Of a DNA stretch of 64,000 bases, positions 36,290-49,445 are shown one piece after another. The position numbers and the translations under genes are program-made. The DNA comes from Epiperipatus broadwayi. Lineage: Eukaryota > Onychophora > Udeonychophora > Euonychophora > Peripatidae. Each line of letters begins with the position of its first letter. Position 1 is the first letter of the stretch. The notes under the pieces are model-generated. The model made no database searches. It was not told where the DNA came from and was given only the letters and a program-made list of their open reading frames with translations. The stretch covers positions 1,619,456 through 1,683,455 of the forward strand of contig JAQFVV010012507.1 in assembly GCA_028023455.1 (NCBI GenBank), in the 5' to 3' direction.

Positions 36290-36990
36290 TCAGTAAAAAT
36301 ATAGCATATATAATAAACATACATAATTTTTTAAAATTAAATTTAACTTACACTCTTTGAAAATTTTCGAAGATCTTTTAAACAGCAATGTTTGAGGAAG
36401 AAAATTTATTAATCTCTGCTTGACATATATGGTGTTAAATTGAATGTTATATAATAGCCTTAAATTTAATACTCAAAATTGCTTATTTTTCTAAACAAGT
36501 CTTATATTTATCTAATCTCTCTTGTAACATACATAAGTTATGTAGTCATAACTTTACTCATAGATAATTATAAATACATATTTACATAGTCCATCTTTGT
36601 ATCAGATCTACCTTTTCTTAAGTTTTTTTTAATGCTCTATCCTATAATAATCTCATTTAAATATTGCTACTTATATTTGTCTTTATTGCTGACATTATCT
36701 TCTTAATTGCAGTCTATATTTTTGAAAAAATTACCTTAATTATAATAATTATCTTAGGCTGGTTTATTAAAAATAAATTATAGATGATTTCTGTTAAAAA
36801 ATTTGTTGGTTTTTTAATGACTAGATATGTCAGTCAAGGAAACTGAGTTTAATTTTAGACTTTGTCTTACAATTTTATATATTAGTAAAGTGCAATCATG
36901 TACAAAAGTAATAATCTTTAAAATTTTTCTTTTAAAAAAGTAATCACTTAATAAACTAAAATATGAAACATTATTTATATGTATATAGTA
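36290..36990. repeat. Dispersed repeat R, copy 2
   Basis: Same orientation and landmark order as 19290-20100, with many small indels. It starts just after the PLE2 tail. Function unknown; no conserved reading frame is evident between the two copies. Confidence 0.75.
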
Positions 36991-37839
36991 TTTTTCTGAG
37001 CATGTTTATAAGAACTGATAGCAAACAAAAGTGAGAACAATTGGATCTTTATTTATTAAAACAAATCCTATGCTAGTGTTGCTTTTTCTTTTTTTTTTTT
37101 TGTTTCAAATCATTATTAATTTTCATATGAAAGAATAAATAAAAATTATATATAAATATATTCCTTAATTATTATATATAAGTATTTTATCTGAAAAATT
37201 TCATTAATTTTATATGGCTAAGTGAAATTTTATCAATTTATGCAGGTTCTATTGACAACAGCAAATCATATGTTGCCAAATATAAACACCTATATTTTAA
37301 AACAGTAGATTACTAATTAGTAATATATTTACATGGGTACATGATTATATTTATTACTATTAATTATACAATGAAACATAGATCCATTTATGTGTACATA
37401 TGTTGTTATTTAATATATTGTGATTCTGTTTTTTAATCTCTTCTGAAGCAAATCTTTTAAAAAAATTTCAAATATTTTGCTATATTGTAATCTATCCCCA
37501 GAGAATCTTTGAGATAATCTTTGTAAAATAAATGAGATTTGCTTTTTCCATATTGTTTTTTTTAAAGTCTCTTATTCTTTCACTGTTTCACAGTAAATAT
37601 TATTTTTTATACATTGTAAAGTGAATAGCATCACCTTAAAGCAAGCTAAAAAATATGTTGATTGATTTAATGATCTTGTCATCATATTTTTCAGAATATT
37701 GAGGAATATACTTAAATAAATTTTTTTCAGGGCAATTATAAACATTACTAAGGGAAGAAGACAACTAATTTAGTTGAAGTAGTTACATCATTATAATGAA
37801 ATACCTAATCTTTTAACTTGCTAAATGTGTAGTAGTATA
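36991..37839. other. AT-rich stretch between repeat R and LINE D
   Basis: No motif is recognisable. It may be the 3' part of LINE D, because it lies downstream of that element's reverse transcriptase on the minus strand. Confidence 0.3.
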
Positions 37840-38560
37840 TTCAAATCTTTTCTACATCTCAATATCCAAGTTTGTTGTTCTGCCTAAAAAGCTATCAAGA
37901 TATTTCAACTCATCATTCTCAAATTTTTCTTTCATATTGACTAACATGGCACATGTATGAAGATTAATTAACTTCATTATAAACTGTATTCAAAACATTA
38001 AGAACTTTCTATAGATCATTATTTGAATTAACAGTAATAGCAAAATCATCAATATACTATACATCTAGTAGTCAAGAATAAGAAATTTTTGTTTTCAATT
38101 TTAATTGATTAAAAATTAAAAATCTATTATCATAAAAATATTTAAAGTTGAATTATTATGTATACTTGTTTAAGAACAATTTTCCATTTCATATGCCTCA
38201 GACTTTCCACCAATTATAATAAGCTTCTTCTCATACTATGTAATATCTATATAATATGAATAATTTTTGAACATTAGAACTTTGACTAAATTGATAAAAT
38301 CAGTATATAAATTACAGTTTTTATTTTGATACTTATTTTGGATTTGACAAAATTTATTTTTATAGTGCCTCTTGATTAATTCAGTGATGACTGGAAACAA
38401 TCTATTAAATAAAATCAAAAGTAGTTCAGTTATTTAGCAGCATTTACAGCAGTCTTTTCCATCTCTTTTATTTTTATAAATTTGAACAATAGAATCATCC
38501 TTAACAATTGGATGCTTTTTAGATCCATGTTTTATTAAAAAATTCCGGGAGTGGGGGTGA
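37840..38560 (-). pseudogene. LINE family D, reverse transcriptase fragment
   Basis: Minus-strand order: a segment IVQIYKNKRDGKDCC (about 38450-38500), equivalent to the pre-motif PI-KKGD-DC-NYR region; then LFNRLFPVITELIK within the 60-codon frame 38236-38418; and YIDDFAITVNSNNDL (motif C, YADD-type) at about 38015-38065, followed by NTVYNEVN. Motifs A and B cannot be read because of frame breaks. The pattern fits L1/CR1-type non-LTR enzymes and differs from families A, B and C. The endonuclease part is not seen. Confidence 0.6.
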
Positions 38561-39485
38561 TATATCAATAGGCTATTTTAAAACTAGATATTTTTTCAGT
38601 ATCTATAAAGTTTGAAAAATGGTTATTCATAATTAAGTTGCAAAATTCTGAATTGATTCCTGCTTTTGCTTCCCTAAAATATGTTTTTAAGATGCATATC
38701 ATTAAAAGTTATCTTTTAAAATACATTGGGTCTTGTCTATTATACAAGTTTAAGAATGCTAAAATAGATGTTTCTTGTGTATATATGTAACAAAGGGAAT
38801 GGGACCAGTCACTTTGTGCTTGAATATTTAAACATCACATCCTAAAAAATGTCACAAATTCTAGATCAGTAAGGAAAAGAGAAGTCTGTAATATTTGTTT
38901 TCGGAGATTAATTTATGAAACTTTTGCTCTGCAGTTTTAATATTAAGTGATGATTATAATTATACAGATATGAATAGGAATTTAAATTTACTGTTCTTTT
39001 CTAATGCTAATTATAATTCTACTTTTATTATTTAATTACTAAGGAAATTACAATTTTTTATATATATTTTAAAGTAGATATTCATCTATATAAAAATGGA
39101 TAAGAACATTTGTTATATTCATTTTTGCCAATTTTTTTTTTAAGGAGAAAAAAATGACATTATTACTTTTAATTTTTTTTTTTTTTAATATTTTCTATAA
39201 ATTGATATTCTACGAATTTTAATTTTCATTCCTCAAACTTTTCAGTGATCACTTTCTGAAATCTATTTTTTCATAAACGATCATAACATCTGCTGTGAAA
39301 ACTAGTGCAGCCTCCTAATATCTAGTTTCTAAGCTTCAGAGAAAGTTTTTTTTTTTAAAAAAAATGTTTTTAAAGAAATCAATCATTGAAATTTTTTTCA
39401 TAATGATCATTTATATAAAAGTATTTAACCTACAAACTATCTTTTTTTATTATTATTATTTCAAGTTAGAAGATTTGTTATTATT
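38561..39485. other. AT-rich stretch, no supported gene
   Basis: Only homopolymer-rich sequence. TTTGTTATTATT at 39474-39485 is the left target duplication of the next element. Confidence 0.4.
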
Positions 39486-39559
39486 AAAACAGGCAAAACT
39501 CTCTATACATATTGCCACTCAATAAGCATAACAAATGGTGATCATGTGATGTTTAAGGT
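39486..39559 (-). mobile_element. Hairpin element family H, minimal copy e
   Basis: Flanked by a perfect 12-bp duplication TTTGTTATTATT (39474-39485, 39560-39571). Only 74 bp: on the minus strand the leader ACATCACATGATCACCAT is joined directly to the right terminal motif ending GAGAGTTTTGCCTG. It shows which parts every copy keeps. Confidence 0.85.
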
Positions 39560-39619
39560 TTGTTATTATTTTTATTTATTAGAAAAGTAAAGAAATTAGA
39601 ATATATTTTTTAATATTAC

Positions 39620-42460
39620 TGTTTAAGGCAGCAGTTGGTTGATGGCCGAAGCCAGAGAGTACTAAGAATTCTGTGATTGTGGACTGTCTTTAGGTACTTA
39701 TAACTGCAGATCACTTTCAAGTGAAGGAATATTGCAAGAATTGGAAAAAGAACTGTCTCATATTGAATGGGGCATTAGTGGACTTTGTAAAATTACAAGA
39801 AAAGATGAAGAGATAATTGATTTAAAAAGTGAACATGTACTATACAGCAAAGACACAAACATTGAAAATACTAGTGACGTAGAATTCATTATAAATAAAA
39901 AGTGAAAGAACAACATTGTGGATATTGATGGTATATCAGACATAATGGGAAGATTAGTTACTCAATTTAATAGCAGATATCAAATGCAGATAATTTAAGT
40001 TTATGTCTCAACAACTTCTCATTGTGATGAAGTAGTAGAAGATTTTTATATGATCTACAAAGGGCTTTTGATGAGACTAAACAACATTTTAAAATTGTTA
40101 TGGGAGACTTAATGCTAGAATTGGTAAACAGATGAAAGATGAAAGTGTTGTAGATAAATTTGGTTATGTTAATAGAAATGAGAGAGAGTATAGACTTGTG
40201 GAGTTTTTAGAAAAAGAAAAACTATTATGATTTTTTTTTGCAAAAAATGTTAAAAGGAAATGGACATGGAAGCAACTAAATGAAGTGACAACAGTATTGG
40301 ATTTAATTTTGACTAAGAGAAAATACATATTTCAAGATTGTAATGTTCTTCATAAATTCAACACAATAAGTGATCATCGACTAGTGGGATATAAGATATA
40401 TGTTAATGCAAAACTAGAAAAACAAAAATTATTAAGAAAAACAATATTACGAATTGACATTCCTAATCTTCTGAAACACTATAATGAATTTAAATTAGAA
40501 CCTGCAAATCATTTTCAAATTTTAGCAGATTTTAAACATGATTGTGATTTGAAAGAAATTAATAGAAAAATAACTGATATACTTTTACATACTACAACAA
40601 AGATAGCTAGTAGAAAAAAAGCAGCAATTGACCAAAAAAATTTCTACTGAAACTAGAGAATGAATGAATTCTAAAAAGGAATAAGAAAAAATATAAAAAT
40701 GATATATTAAGAAGGATTGAATATTTCAAATTTTGTAAAATTGTGTGAAAAAAAGTTGATAATGATATAAGAAAATATAATTGTGAACTAGCAAGGAAAG
40801 CTAAAGAAGAGAATAAAAGTCTCAAGAATTTAAAATAACATTTTAGTATTGGCAGGAAACTTATATCTGCAATAAGAAAAGAAGATGAACCTATTACTAA
40901 AAAGAGAGATGAATTATGAAATGGGTAGAAGAGTTCTATCAAAAATTATATAGTAATAAAGAACAAGTACCTCCAACAACTATTATGTCTTCTGAATTGT
41001 CCAGGATTTTAAATGAAGAAATGGGACATGCATTTAAATTCATGAAAAAGGTGCCCCAGGTAATGATGGAATTACAATCAATATCTTAAAAGAATCAGGT
41101 GAAGAAATAGAAATTGCTTTGGCAAAGTTATATACCTAATATCTAACTAATAAAGATGTACCAGATAATAGGACGAATGCAGTATTAATATTAATATTTA
41201 AAAAAGTTGATAAAGAAGATATTAGAAATTACAGATCTATTAGTCTTTTATCAGTTTTATACAAAATTTTTACTGAGATAATTACAACTCGTCTGCAGCA
41301 AACTTTGGATTTCAATTAACCAAAAGAACAAGCAGGATTTAAAAGTGAATTTAGTACAATGGATCATATCCAAGTATTGAGAAAAGTTATAGAAAGGACC
41401 AATGAATATGAGTTTCCATTATGCTTTGGATTGTAGATTTTGAAAAGTCATTTGATTCTATAAACATTTCTTCAATGATTAAAGCATTGGATCATCAAAG
41501 TATAGATCCAGAATATTGTCAAATTCTGAAGTGTATTTATAAAATTGCAACAGCAACAATTAAATTACATAATGATTCTAGGAGATTAATATTGAGAAGG
41601 GTGTAAGACAGGGTGACTCCGTATCTCCAAAACTTTTTACAGTAGTGCTCAAGAAATCTTTTGTGGATTAAAATGGGAAAGCTAAAGAAATAAAAATAAA
41701 TGGAGATTATTTAATTTATTAGATTTTGCAGATAATATAGTTGTTTTTACAAATAATGCTTCAGAGCTTTAGGAAATGTTGCAAGAGTTATCAGATGAAA
41801 GTAAGAAAGTAGGACTAGAGGTAAATGTTAAAATGAGTAAAGTGATATTCAATGGATTTTATCAAAGATGAAAATAAAAATTGGTAATAATGAGTTATTT
41901 AGAAGAAGTTAATAAATACAAATACCTTTGACAAATTATTACTACAGATGGAAACATAATGGATAAAATTAATCATAGAATTAAACTTGGTTGGAATGCT
42001 TTTGGTAGAAATAATAAAATATTAAAAGGAAATACGCCTATGTGTTTGAAAGGAAGATTTTTAATAAATGTGTTTTACCAGTTTTTATTTAAGGATCTGA
42101 GACTTGGAGACTTAATAGAAGAGCAATACAAACTTCAGTCCACTCAAAGAATTATGGAGAGATTCATGTTAGGAGTAAATAGAAATCAAAAATGCAATAC
42201 ATGGGTAAGAGAACAACAGGTGTCACTGACATCATTGAAATGATTAAAAAACAAGTAGAGTTGGGCTGGATATATTGCTAGAAGAGATGCTAATAGAGAA
42301 AATGTTAAACTCAATTTCAAGAGATTGTAAAGGACCTAGAAAGAGACTGCATGTAAGATGGATGAATGAAATGAGAAAGTGTATAGCAATGATGTGAAGA
42401 GAGGCCAGAGATTTGAGAAGATGAATTGTACTTGAACAGACCTTCATATCAATCTATTTC
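39620..42460 (+). pseudogene. LINE family A (RTE-like endonuclease/reverse transcriptase), most complete copy
   Basis: Endonuclease: SSEGILQELEKELSHIEWG at about 39715-39770; VMGDLMLELV (eroded GDFNA motif) at about 40098; and within the 121-codon frame 40285-40650 the catalytic SDHRLVGYK at about 40370. Reverse transcriptase: KGAPGNDGITINILKESG (41048-41100); DIRNYRSISLLSVLYKIF (41218-41272); EQAGFKSEFSTMD (41327-41365); motif A WIVDFEKSFDSI (41424-41460); motif B GVRQGDSVSPKLF (41599-41640); and motif C DFADNIVVF (41721-41750), with the second catalytic aspartate changed to asparagine. C-terminal WAGYIARRDANREN is at about 42263-42305. In total about 2.8 kb, near family length, but several stops and frameshifts make it inactive. 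This is the reference for fragments at 1193, 1741, 9258 and 31905. Confidence 0.85.
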
Positions 42461-44799
42461 ATATACATTTGAGCTTAATCCAGTTTTTTTTTTCTAATCA
42501 GTAAGCAAACATTTCTTTAATTGGTGAACAATCATCTTGGTGCAGTTCTATCATTATTAAAATTATCTCCCAATTTTTAATCTATAATCTTATTCTAAAC
42601 GAGCCCAATGACTTACTTCTTTATTCTGATATCAAGACTTTGTTCATATATATTGGAATATTATATTTCATCACTTAGGATATATCGATAATTTATTTCT
42701 TCAGCCTTTTTATATTAATAGATCTTTACTGTGCTAAAAAGAGTTTCATCGTTCTTTTAAAGATTGTGTAATTTTAAAAATATTCTATTTGTAATCGTAT
42801 TCTCTGACTAATTTTTTGAGCAATTCTATCCACTTTCTAATAAAAACCTTTTACTCCATCTTGAATTGTTATTCTTTTTTATCATTCTTAAGTACTTTTT
42901 GTTTTCTCTAATTTTCTGGAAAAAAAGAAAATTTATATATTTCTGCTTCCAGCTATAAATGATATATAGTGCTGAAAATTTTTTATTTTTAACATTTTTT
43001 AAAAAACTTTTTACAATATTATTTTTATTTATAAATTACCAATTATTTATTGCATTAATTTTTTTTATGTTAAATCCAAAAAAAAAAAAATGATAATGAA
43101 AAACAACCAAAAGATTGGATCCCTATTTTTTTCTTTCAATTAGCAAAAAAGTGCTTCATCTAGATTAGATTTAGAAAAAAAAAAAATTAAATTCAAAATC
43201 CTTACTTTTGTAATTGCCACAATGCTCTGCTTTACCATCATTGACAATACATTTTACAATTACATTTATTACTTTCATAAGTCATATGCCCTGCATAAGA
43301 ACCTAGAAAATAGTTTTCTAGATATTTTTCACTTCTGTGCTAGGAAGGGAAATCTTCAAATAGGACTACTAATATAAATACAATAGTTGTTCACCTGAAT
43401 TAAGAACTTCCTGTTTACTAAATCTGTCCCTGTCATTGCCTTCTAAATGCTTGAGTACTGTCATAATCAGTATTCATATAATTAAAGGATGGAAATTATT
43501 TGATTAAAGATATCACAATTTGGCCCTATACTAACTTAAATAATTGAAGCCTTAAAATAAATTGCTCTCAGGTTAAGAATTAATTTTTATTAAACTTAAA
43601 AGTTTGTTTTCCCCCTCTAAAATACTATTCTATTGTTGATAGGTTAAGGTGAATATAGTTTGTTTATAATGTAATTTTTTTTTAAATTTCAAATTTCTTT
43701 AATTATATAAGCAAATTTTTCTTATTCAAAATTTTAAGGTGGATGGAATTTTATTGATTATTCTTGTTTATAGATGTATAAAATAAATGTATTTACTTAT
43801 AACAGTACATTTATATTAATTATTAGTGCTGAGGAAACGGTAATTAATTGCACAGTGAGTTTAAATTGAACAATTAACTGTGCTTTGTTTAGTATCTTGT
43901 GCCATCATTCAGTAATAATATAATATCTTTGGTGATAATATAAATTTCAATAGACACTTCAAATATTAGGAAGATGGAAATTTATTATATTTGAGTGTTA
44001 AGTACAAATAAAGTAAGAACACAGGAAATTCATTTGCTACTAATTTTGTTCTTTTCTGAGTCAACCTAATATCTGGTTCATAATTTTTATTCATAGTGAA
44101 AGTAAATAATGATACTCAGTCATGAAACTAATAATTATACATTTTCATATGCTTATAAGAATATTTTTCAACAAGAGATTTATACAATATGGGTTGAAGC
44201 ATGAACCTGTCTTTCATCACTATTTACATATGCCCCATATGAACTATTTTAAGTTGACCAAATGTTGGATTTTTTGAATGAGAGAGGACATTTTAAATCA
44301 TGGTGAAGCAATTTTTATTAAAATTTACAGAAATTAATAGAAACAAAAGATTCTTCATGTCAAAGATCAAGAGTTTCTATATAAAAACTATGTGAAATAA
44401 TGAAATGTCCCCGTTGCCTCTTTTTTTTGTCATTTGTAGTAAGCATATAGATAGAATTTAATTAAGCAGTTTATGTGAAGGAACAAAGGCAGTTTTAGAC
44501 CATTGAAGAAGAGTCATTAATCAAATATGTAAAAGTTTTTTTATTGTCTTAAATATTCTTGTGACAAGATTCCCTCATGGCAAAATCCAAGCTAAAATCT
44601 ATGGAAGATTCGCTCATAAGAAAATACTTTAGTATATAATTCAGTGACAGAAATAGAAAAATTAATGTTATACTATCACTATGGAATAGTGAAAGATATT
44701 TGTAGAGAAAAAGAAGTCTTATACAGAACAAATTCTTATGGAGAATCATTCTTCATGAGCTATCATTAAGTAAACCTTAATTAGACAACAATAAAGAAA
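42461..44799. other. AT-rich stretch, no supported gene
   Basis: 44270-44800 may be eroded PLE2 linker sequence (a broken IVKDICREKEVLYRT segment at about 44690-44730), but no catalytic motif is readable. The remainder shows A/T runs only. Confidence 0.3.
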
Positions 44800-45900
44800 T
44801 ATCAAAGGACAAAACAATTATAGGCACTGCAGTATATTTATATATACCAGGAATAGCAGACAAAGTAAGGAAAGTGCAATCAGAATATCAGAACAACTTT
44901 CTAAAGCTACAGCATACTACACGATTCCTCCCAAACCTAAACTGGAAATGCTGTAAAACAAAAACTGCATCTATGCAACACTATGGGAATATGGAAGGAT
45001 ATATAAAAATGAAAGCATTGAAAAATGATTAAAAGACTATACAAATTAAATAATTAAAGATACACTCAGCAATAACCTAGTATTTTTCTAAAGGTTTGTA
45101 ATGATGGTGTTCTAGTTGTATTTTTATATTGGACTATTTCCATCATATAATATACTATAAGGAATTCTAACATCTACAAGGTCTAAACTTGAAATGATGA
45201 AAAGAAAAAAACTGCATCTATGAAATATGTGAATATGGAAGAACATAACATATATTGGTGAGACCAGCCATCCCATTGAAAAGTGCTTGCAAGTATACAA
45301 ACTGATGATTAGAAGAGAGAAAACAGATCTATCTAAGGTAGCAGAACATGTATGTGCCAGTGAACATATGTTCAATTGGGAAAATACAAAAATATTGGAT
45401 AGAGAAGAAAAGGTATAAAGAAGAAATTTTAAAGAAGCTGCTCACATGACAATGGCAAAAAATCCCATAAGCCAACCTAGTGTGACTATACATAATGTAT
45501 GGAAACCAATAATCAACTTTGCTCTTAGGAAAAAGTGGAGAAATCAGGTGGAACCTCATAGATAAGTATATGAAATTACTACAGTTTGTTGCCTTTGGCA
45601 GGATGACTCAATTGGTTAGAGCAATACCTTAAAATTCAAAACTCGATTCTAAGGACCCAGGTTCAAATCCCAAGCTAGTACTATCACTGGTCAGGCCAGC
45701 AACACCCTGATGAAGAGGGGAGACTAATACCTCTTGAAACATTGTGCACATACTAACCTGTTTGATGTGCTATTACTAACAGTTGAATGTGTTTGGAATA
45801 TAATTTTTCTAAAGATATTCAATACATATATTAGATGATGGAAATAGTCTAATATAAAAATACAATCAGCAATACCTAGTATATTTCTCAGTCCTAATCG
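44800..45900 (+). pseudogene. Penelope-like element PLE2, best GIY-YIG copy
   Basis: YIPGIADKVRKVQSEYQNN at about 44843-44900 is the linker. CIYEICEYGR at about 45212-45242 followed by TYIGETSHPIEKCLQ at about 45246-45290 is the GIY-YIG core. Related elements usually have R-L in the following helix; here it reads C-L. Then TDLSKVAEHVCASEHMFNWE at about 45325-45385 and KILDREEK, after which RRNFKEAAHMTMAKNPISQP and VTIHNVWKP continue after a stop. The tail holds the tRNA-like block (45591-45690) and ends GATGGAAATAGTCTAATATA near 45860. 45060-45150 contains that same terminus in inverted orientation, so two fragments are joined here. Confidence 0.8.
45591..45690 (+). other. tRNA-like block in PLE2 tail, copy 3
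   Basis: GCAGGATGACTCAATTGGTT then AGAGC (A-box-like, about 45599-45623) and GGTTCAAATCCCAAGC (B-box-like, 45660-45675), 40 nt apart. Both match the internal RNA polymerase III promoter pattern well. Acceptor and anticodon stems do not close, so it is not a tRNA gene. Confidence 0.65.
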
Positions 45901-46254
45901 CAACTTCCTATGCATATTTCAAATATTTACAATGAGAATGTTCCCTAAGATTAGGGATATTCACATTCTTCCTATATACACCATGATACACCAGATGTTT
46001 TTTTTATATAATAACCACTCCTAGGATGCACCCAAATATTTTCTGGATTAAGTTAGTGTCAATTGGAGTAAAAAAATTTCACCTCACAATATTCAGATGC
46101 CTGGTTTTTAATATGGCAGCATCTGAAGTGGCAGCATGACACTTGCAGATTGTCAGAAGGACTGTTATTTATTGTTTTTTTTTTTAATGTGAATATGTAA
46201 AATATTGGATTATATTTAACTCCACATACCATAAAATGTAACATTCCTACAAAT

Positions 46255-46860
46255 CCTATTACTATCCTAAGTATGTGGAGAAAAAACCCCTCAATGTAGC
46301 GTTTGAACCAATAAAATCCATTGAAGCACTGTAAAGAGAAAAGGATAAATATATTTTACGTAGCAGACCATGCGTATATCAATGAACACATGCTCAGGAA
46401 AAAGACAAAATTATGGGATAGAGATGAAAAAATAAAAAGAGAATTTAAAGCTATTGCTCATATGATAACGACAAACTTATAAGTCAACCTAATGACAGTA
46501 TATAATCTTTGGAACCAACTCAATAACCTTGTCTTAAAAAAAAAAAGGTCAGACAATCATCGTAGATAAATGTAAATTTTTTATTGACTGATGTCTTTAG
46601 TAGAATAGCTTAGTTGGTTAAACATCACCTTAAACTCAGCATGAATCTAAATGCCCTGGATTTGATTCCCATGTTGATATGGTCATTGGACAGGCTAGCA
46701 ATATTCGAAGAACAGAATAATACCATTTGAAATATTGTTATATAGTATCCAGTATGCTATTACTAACAGTTGAACATGTTTAAAAAAATTAAATAAAATT
46801 TAAATTTTTCTAAAGAGATATTTAGCAATTAATTCCAGAGGATGGAAATAGTCAAATATA
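46255..46860 (+). pseudogene. Penelope-like element PLE2, further C-terminal copy
   Basis: VADHACINEHMLRKKTKLWD at about 46362-46422 and KIKREFKAIAHMITTN at about 46430-46480 match the C-terminal part of the copy at 45325-45460. The sequence continues into the tail, with the tRNA-like block at 46598-46690, GCTATTACTAACAGTTGAA, and the terminus GGATGGAAATAGTCAAATAT near 46840. The nuclease core is absent (5'-truncated). Confidence 0.75.
46598..46690 (+). other. tRNA-like block in PLE2 tail, copy 4
   Basis: TAGCTTAGTTGGTTA (A-box-like, 46606-46620) and GGATTTGATTCCCATG (B-box-like, 46658-46673), at the same position relative to the PLE2 coding end as copy 3. Confidence 0.6.
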
Positions 46861-48699
46861 TAATATCTTCATACAAAAATGCCTGCACACTTTTTTGAAA
46901 CGTTATATTGCACATGATCAAGATTTTTTTGATGCTAAATTTTAAAAAAGTAACATGTAATGAACATATACATTCAATTTGGGTGCAATTTCCAGAGATT
47001 ATTTATATTGCACAAGTGAATTCTAAAATCTTTTGCACTATTCCAGTGTCCTATAGTTAAGCAGAACATTTTTTTGATAATATAAAATAATTTTTGTAGT
47101 AAACAAAATGTTCTTGTCAAATTAAATAATAATGGATTGTTCTGATTCCAGTCATCATTAATGATTTAAATTCACAACTACATTGTTAAACAAAGTATAA
47201 AAAAAGTGTGGATATGAGTGAATGTATTGGAAGTAAATAAAAAACAATGTTTGAGAGCTTTCATTTTAAAAAAAGCCATCAATAATTTACCAAATAATAT
47301 TGTTGACTTGAAAAAAAAAAGAATAAAACTAACAACAACAACAACAACAAAAAAGGGTCAAAAGTGTAATATTACTAATCGATAATTTGGTAAAAGATTT
47401 TGAGAATTCTTTCAGCTAGTATTGATAATATTTTTACTAAAATCATTTCTCCAAACATCTTCTGAAAGAGTTGATTGTATTGATATATATAAAAAAGAGT
47501 ATTACCTATGTTTATTGAAAATGCATGTTAAATAATTGGATAATATCTCAGCGATAATATTTGATTATTATTGATGGTTGCCATTTTTTTTCAAGAATTT
47601 CACTTTTAAAGCTACATCATAAAATTTAGTTTATTTATTTAAAATCCAAAATAATCTTTTTATAATCTGACAAATAATTAAAAGAATGTAATTTAAAACA
47701 TATGTTATGATTTGAACTTAAAAATATCTCATTTTCTTGATTAGGGGTGTCCATTCTGCAGCCTGAGAAACAAATGCTTTTCATGATGGCTATGAATGTA
47801 TTGCAGTATAAAATCCTAAACTTAAATTAAAAACTTATTTAAAACATGAATTTTTTTTGGGATTACATGTCACATTGTGATTAAAATAAACATATATATG
47901 AACTCAAATACAATATCTAAATAGTGTTATGTTTCCTTCTTTAACTTTTATAATAAAAAAATATAAAATATCAATGATGTTTTATTACTTATATATATAT
48001 ATATTTCTAAATTAGTGATCACAAACTTGGAACATGTTTGACAATTTTAAAAGACTTTATGACTGGATCACTGCATAATTAGATTATTAATGACATTTTT
48101 GCTTATTTTTGGTGATGGATATCACAAAAATTATACATGGATCTTTTTTTTTTTTTGCTTATCAGTTTTCGGTAATATTATATATATAATGTATGGCCTA
48201 AGACAACTCTCCTTTTTCCAATATGGCCCAGAAATGGCAAAAGGCTTAACACCTCTGCTCTAGATAATTGTGCCATCAATATTTTTATAACTTATTGTGA
48301 ATGTATTATTACTAAAAAGAATAGATTCAAAAAGAAATACTGTTTTTTTTTAATGAATGAATATATGAATTTGTGTCTGAAAATGGCATCAAAGTTATAC
48401 TCTTAAATATTATAAATTAATATAAACCAAACATTTTAATGGATATGAATGGAATGCATTGACTAACAAAAATTGTTTGAATCATTTATTCAGCTAATCC
48501 ATAAATATGAAGTTATAATATTTTATTTTAGCAATTTATTAATTTAAAGTTAAGTCTAAGTATTTGATTTTTTTTTTTTAGAAACATACAAGACTATTTG
48601 GGTATTATATTTAATTTTTTTCTTCTTATTAAAATTATTTATTATTGCGTTAATGTTATGATAAATTGTTGTAGAAATTATACTTTAAAATGTTTTTAT

Positions 48700-48700
<1 letters not shown>
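46861..48700. other. AT-rich stretch, no supported gene
   Basis: Contains an (ACA)n run at about 47332-47350 and AT runs near 47992. No motif or repeat relationship found. Confidence 0.4.

Positions 48701-48786
<86 letters not shown>
48701..48786. repeat. (TAA)n microsatellite
   Basis: About 28 uninterrupted TAA units. Poly-isoleucine and poly-asparagine open frames here are artefacts of the repeat. Confidence 0.97.

Positions 48787-49445
<659 letters not shown>

Noticed and set aside
40607-40942. 111-codon minus-strand frame
   Set aside because: It is antisense to the lysine-rich region of LINE family A, which gives F/L/S-rich shadow frames.
45124-45559. Two minus-strand frames of 83 and 76 codons
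   Set aside because: They are antisense to the PLE2 GIY-YIG region, which reads sensibly on the plus strand.
45591-45690. A true tRNA gene
   Set aside because: A-box and B-box look good, but the acceptor and anticodon stems do not close and the block recurs in the tails of other PLE2 copies, so it is part of the element.
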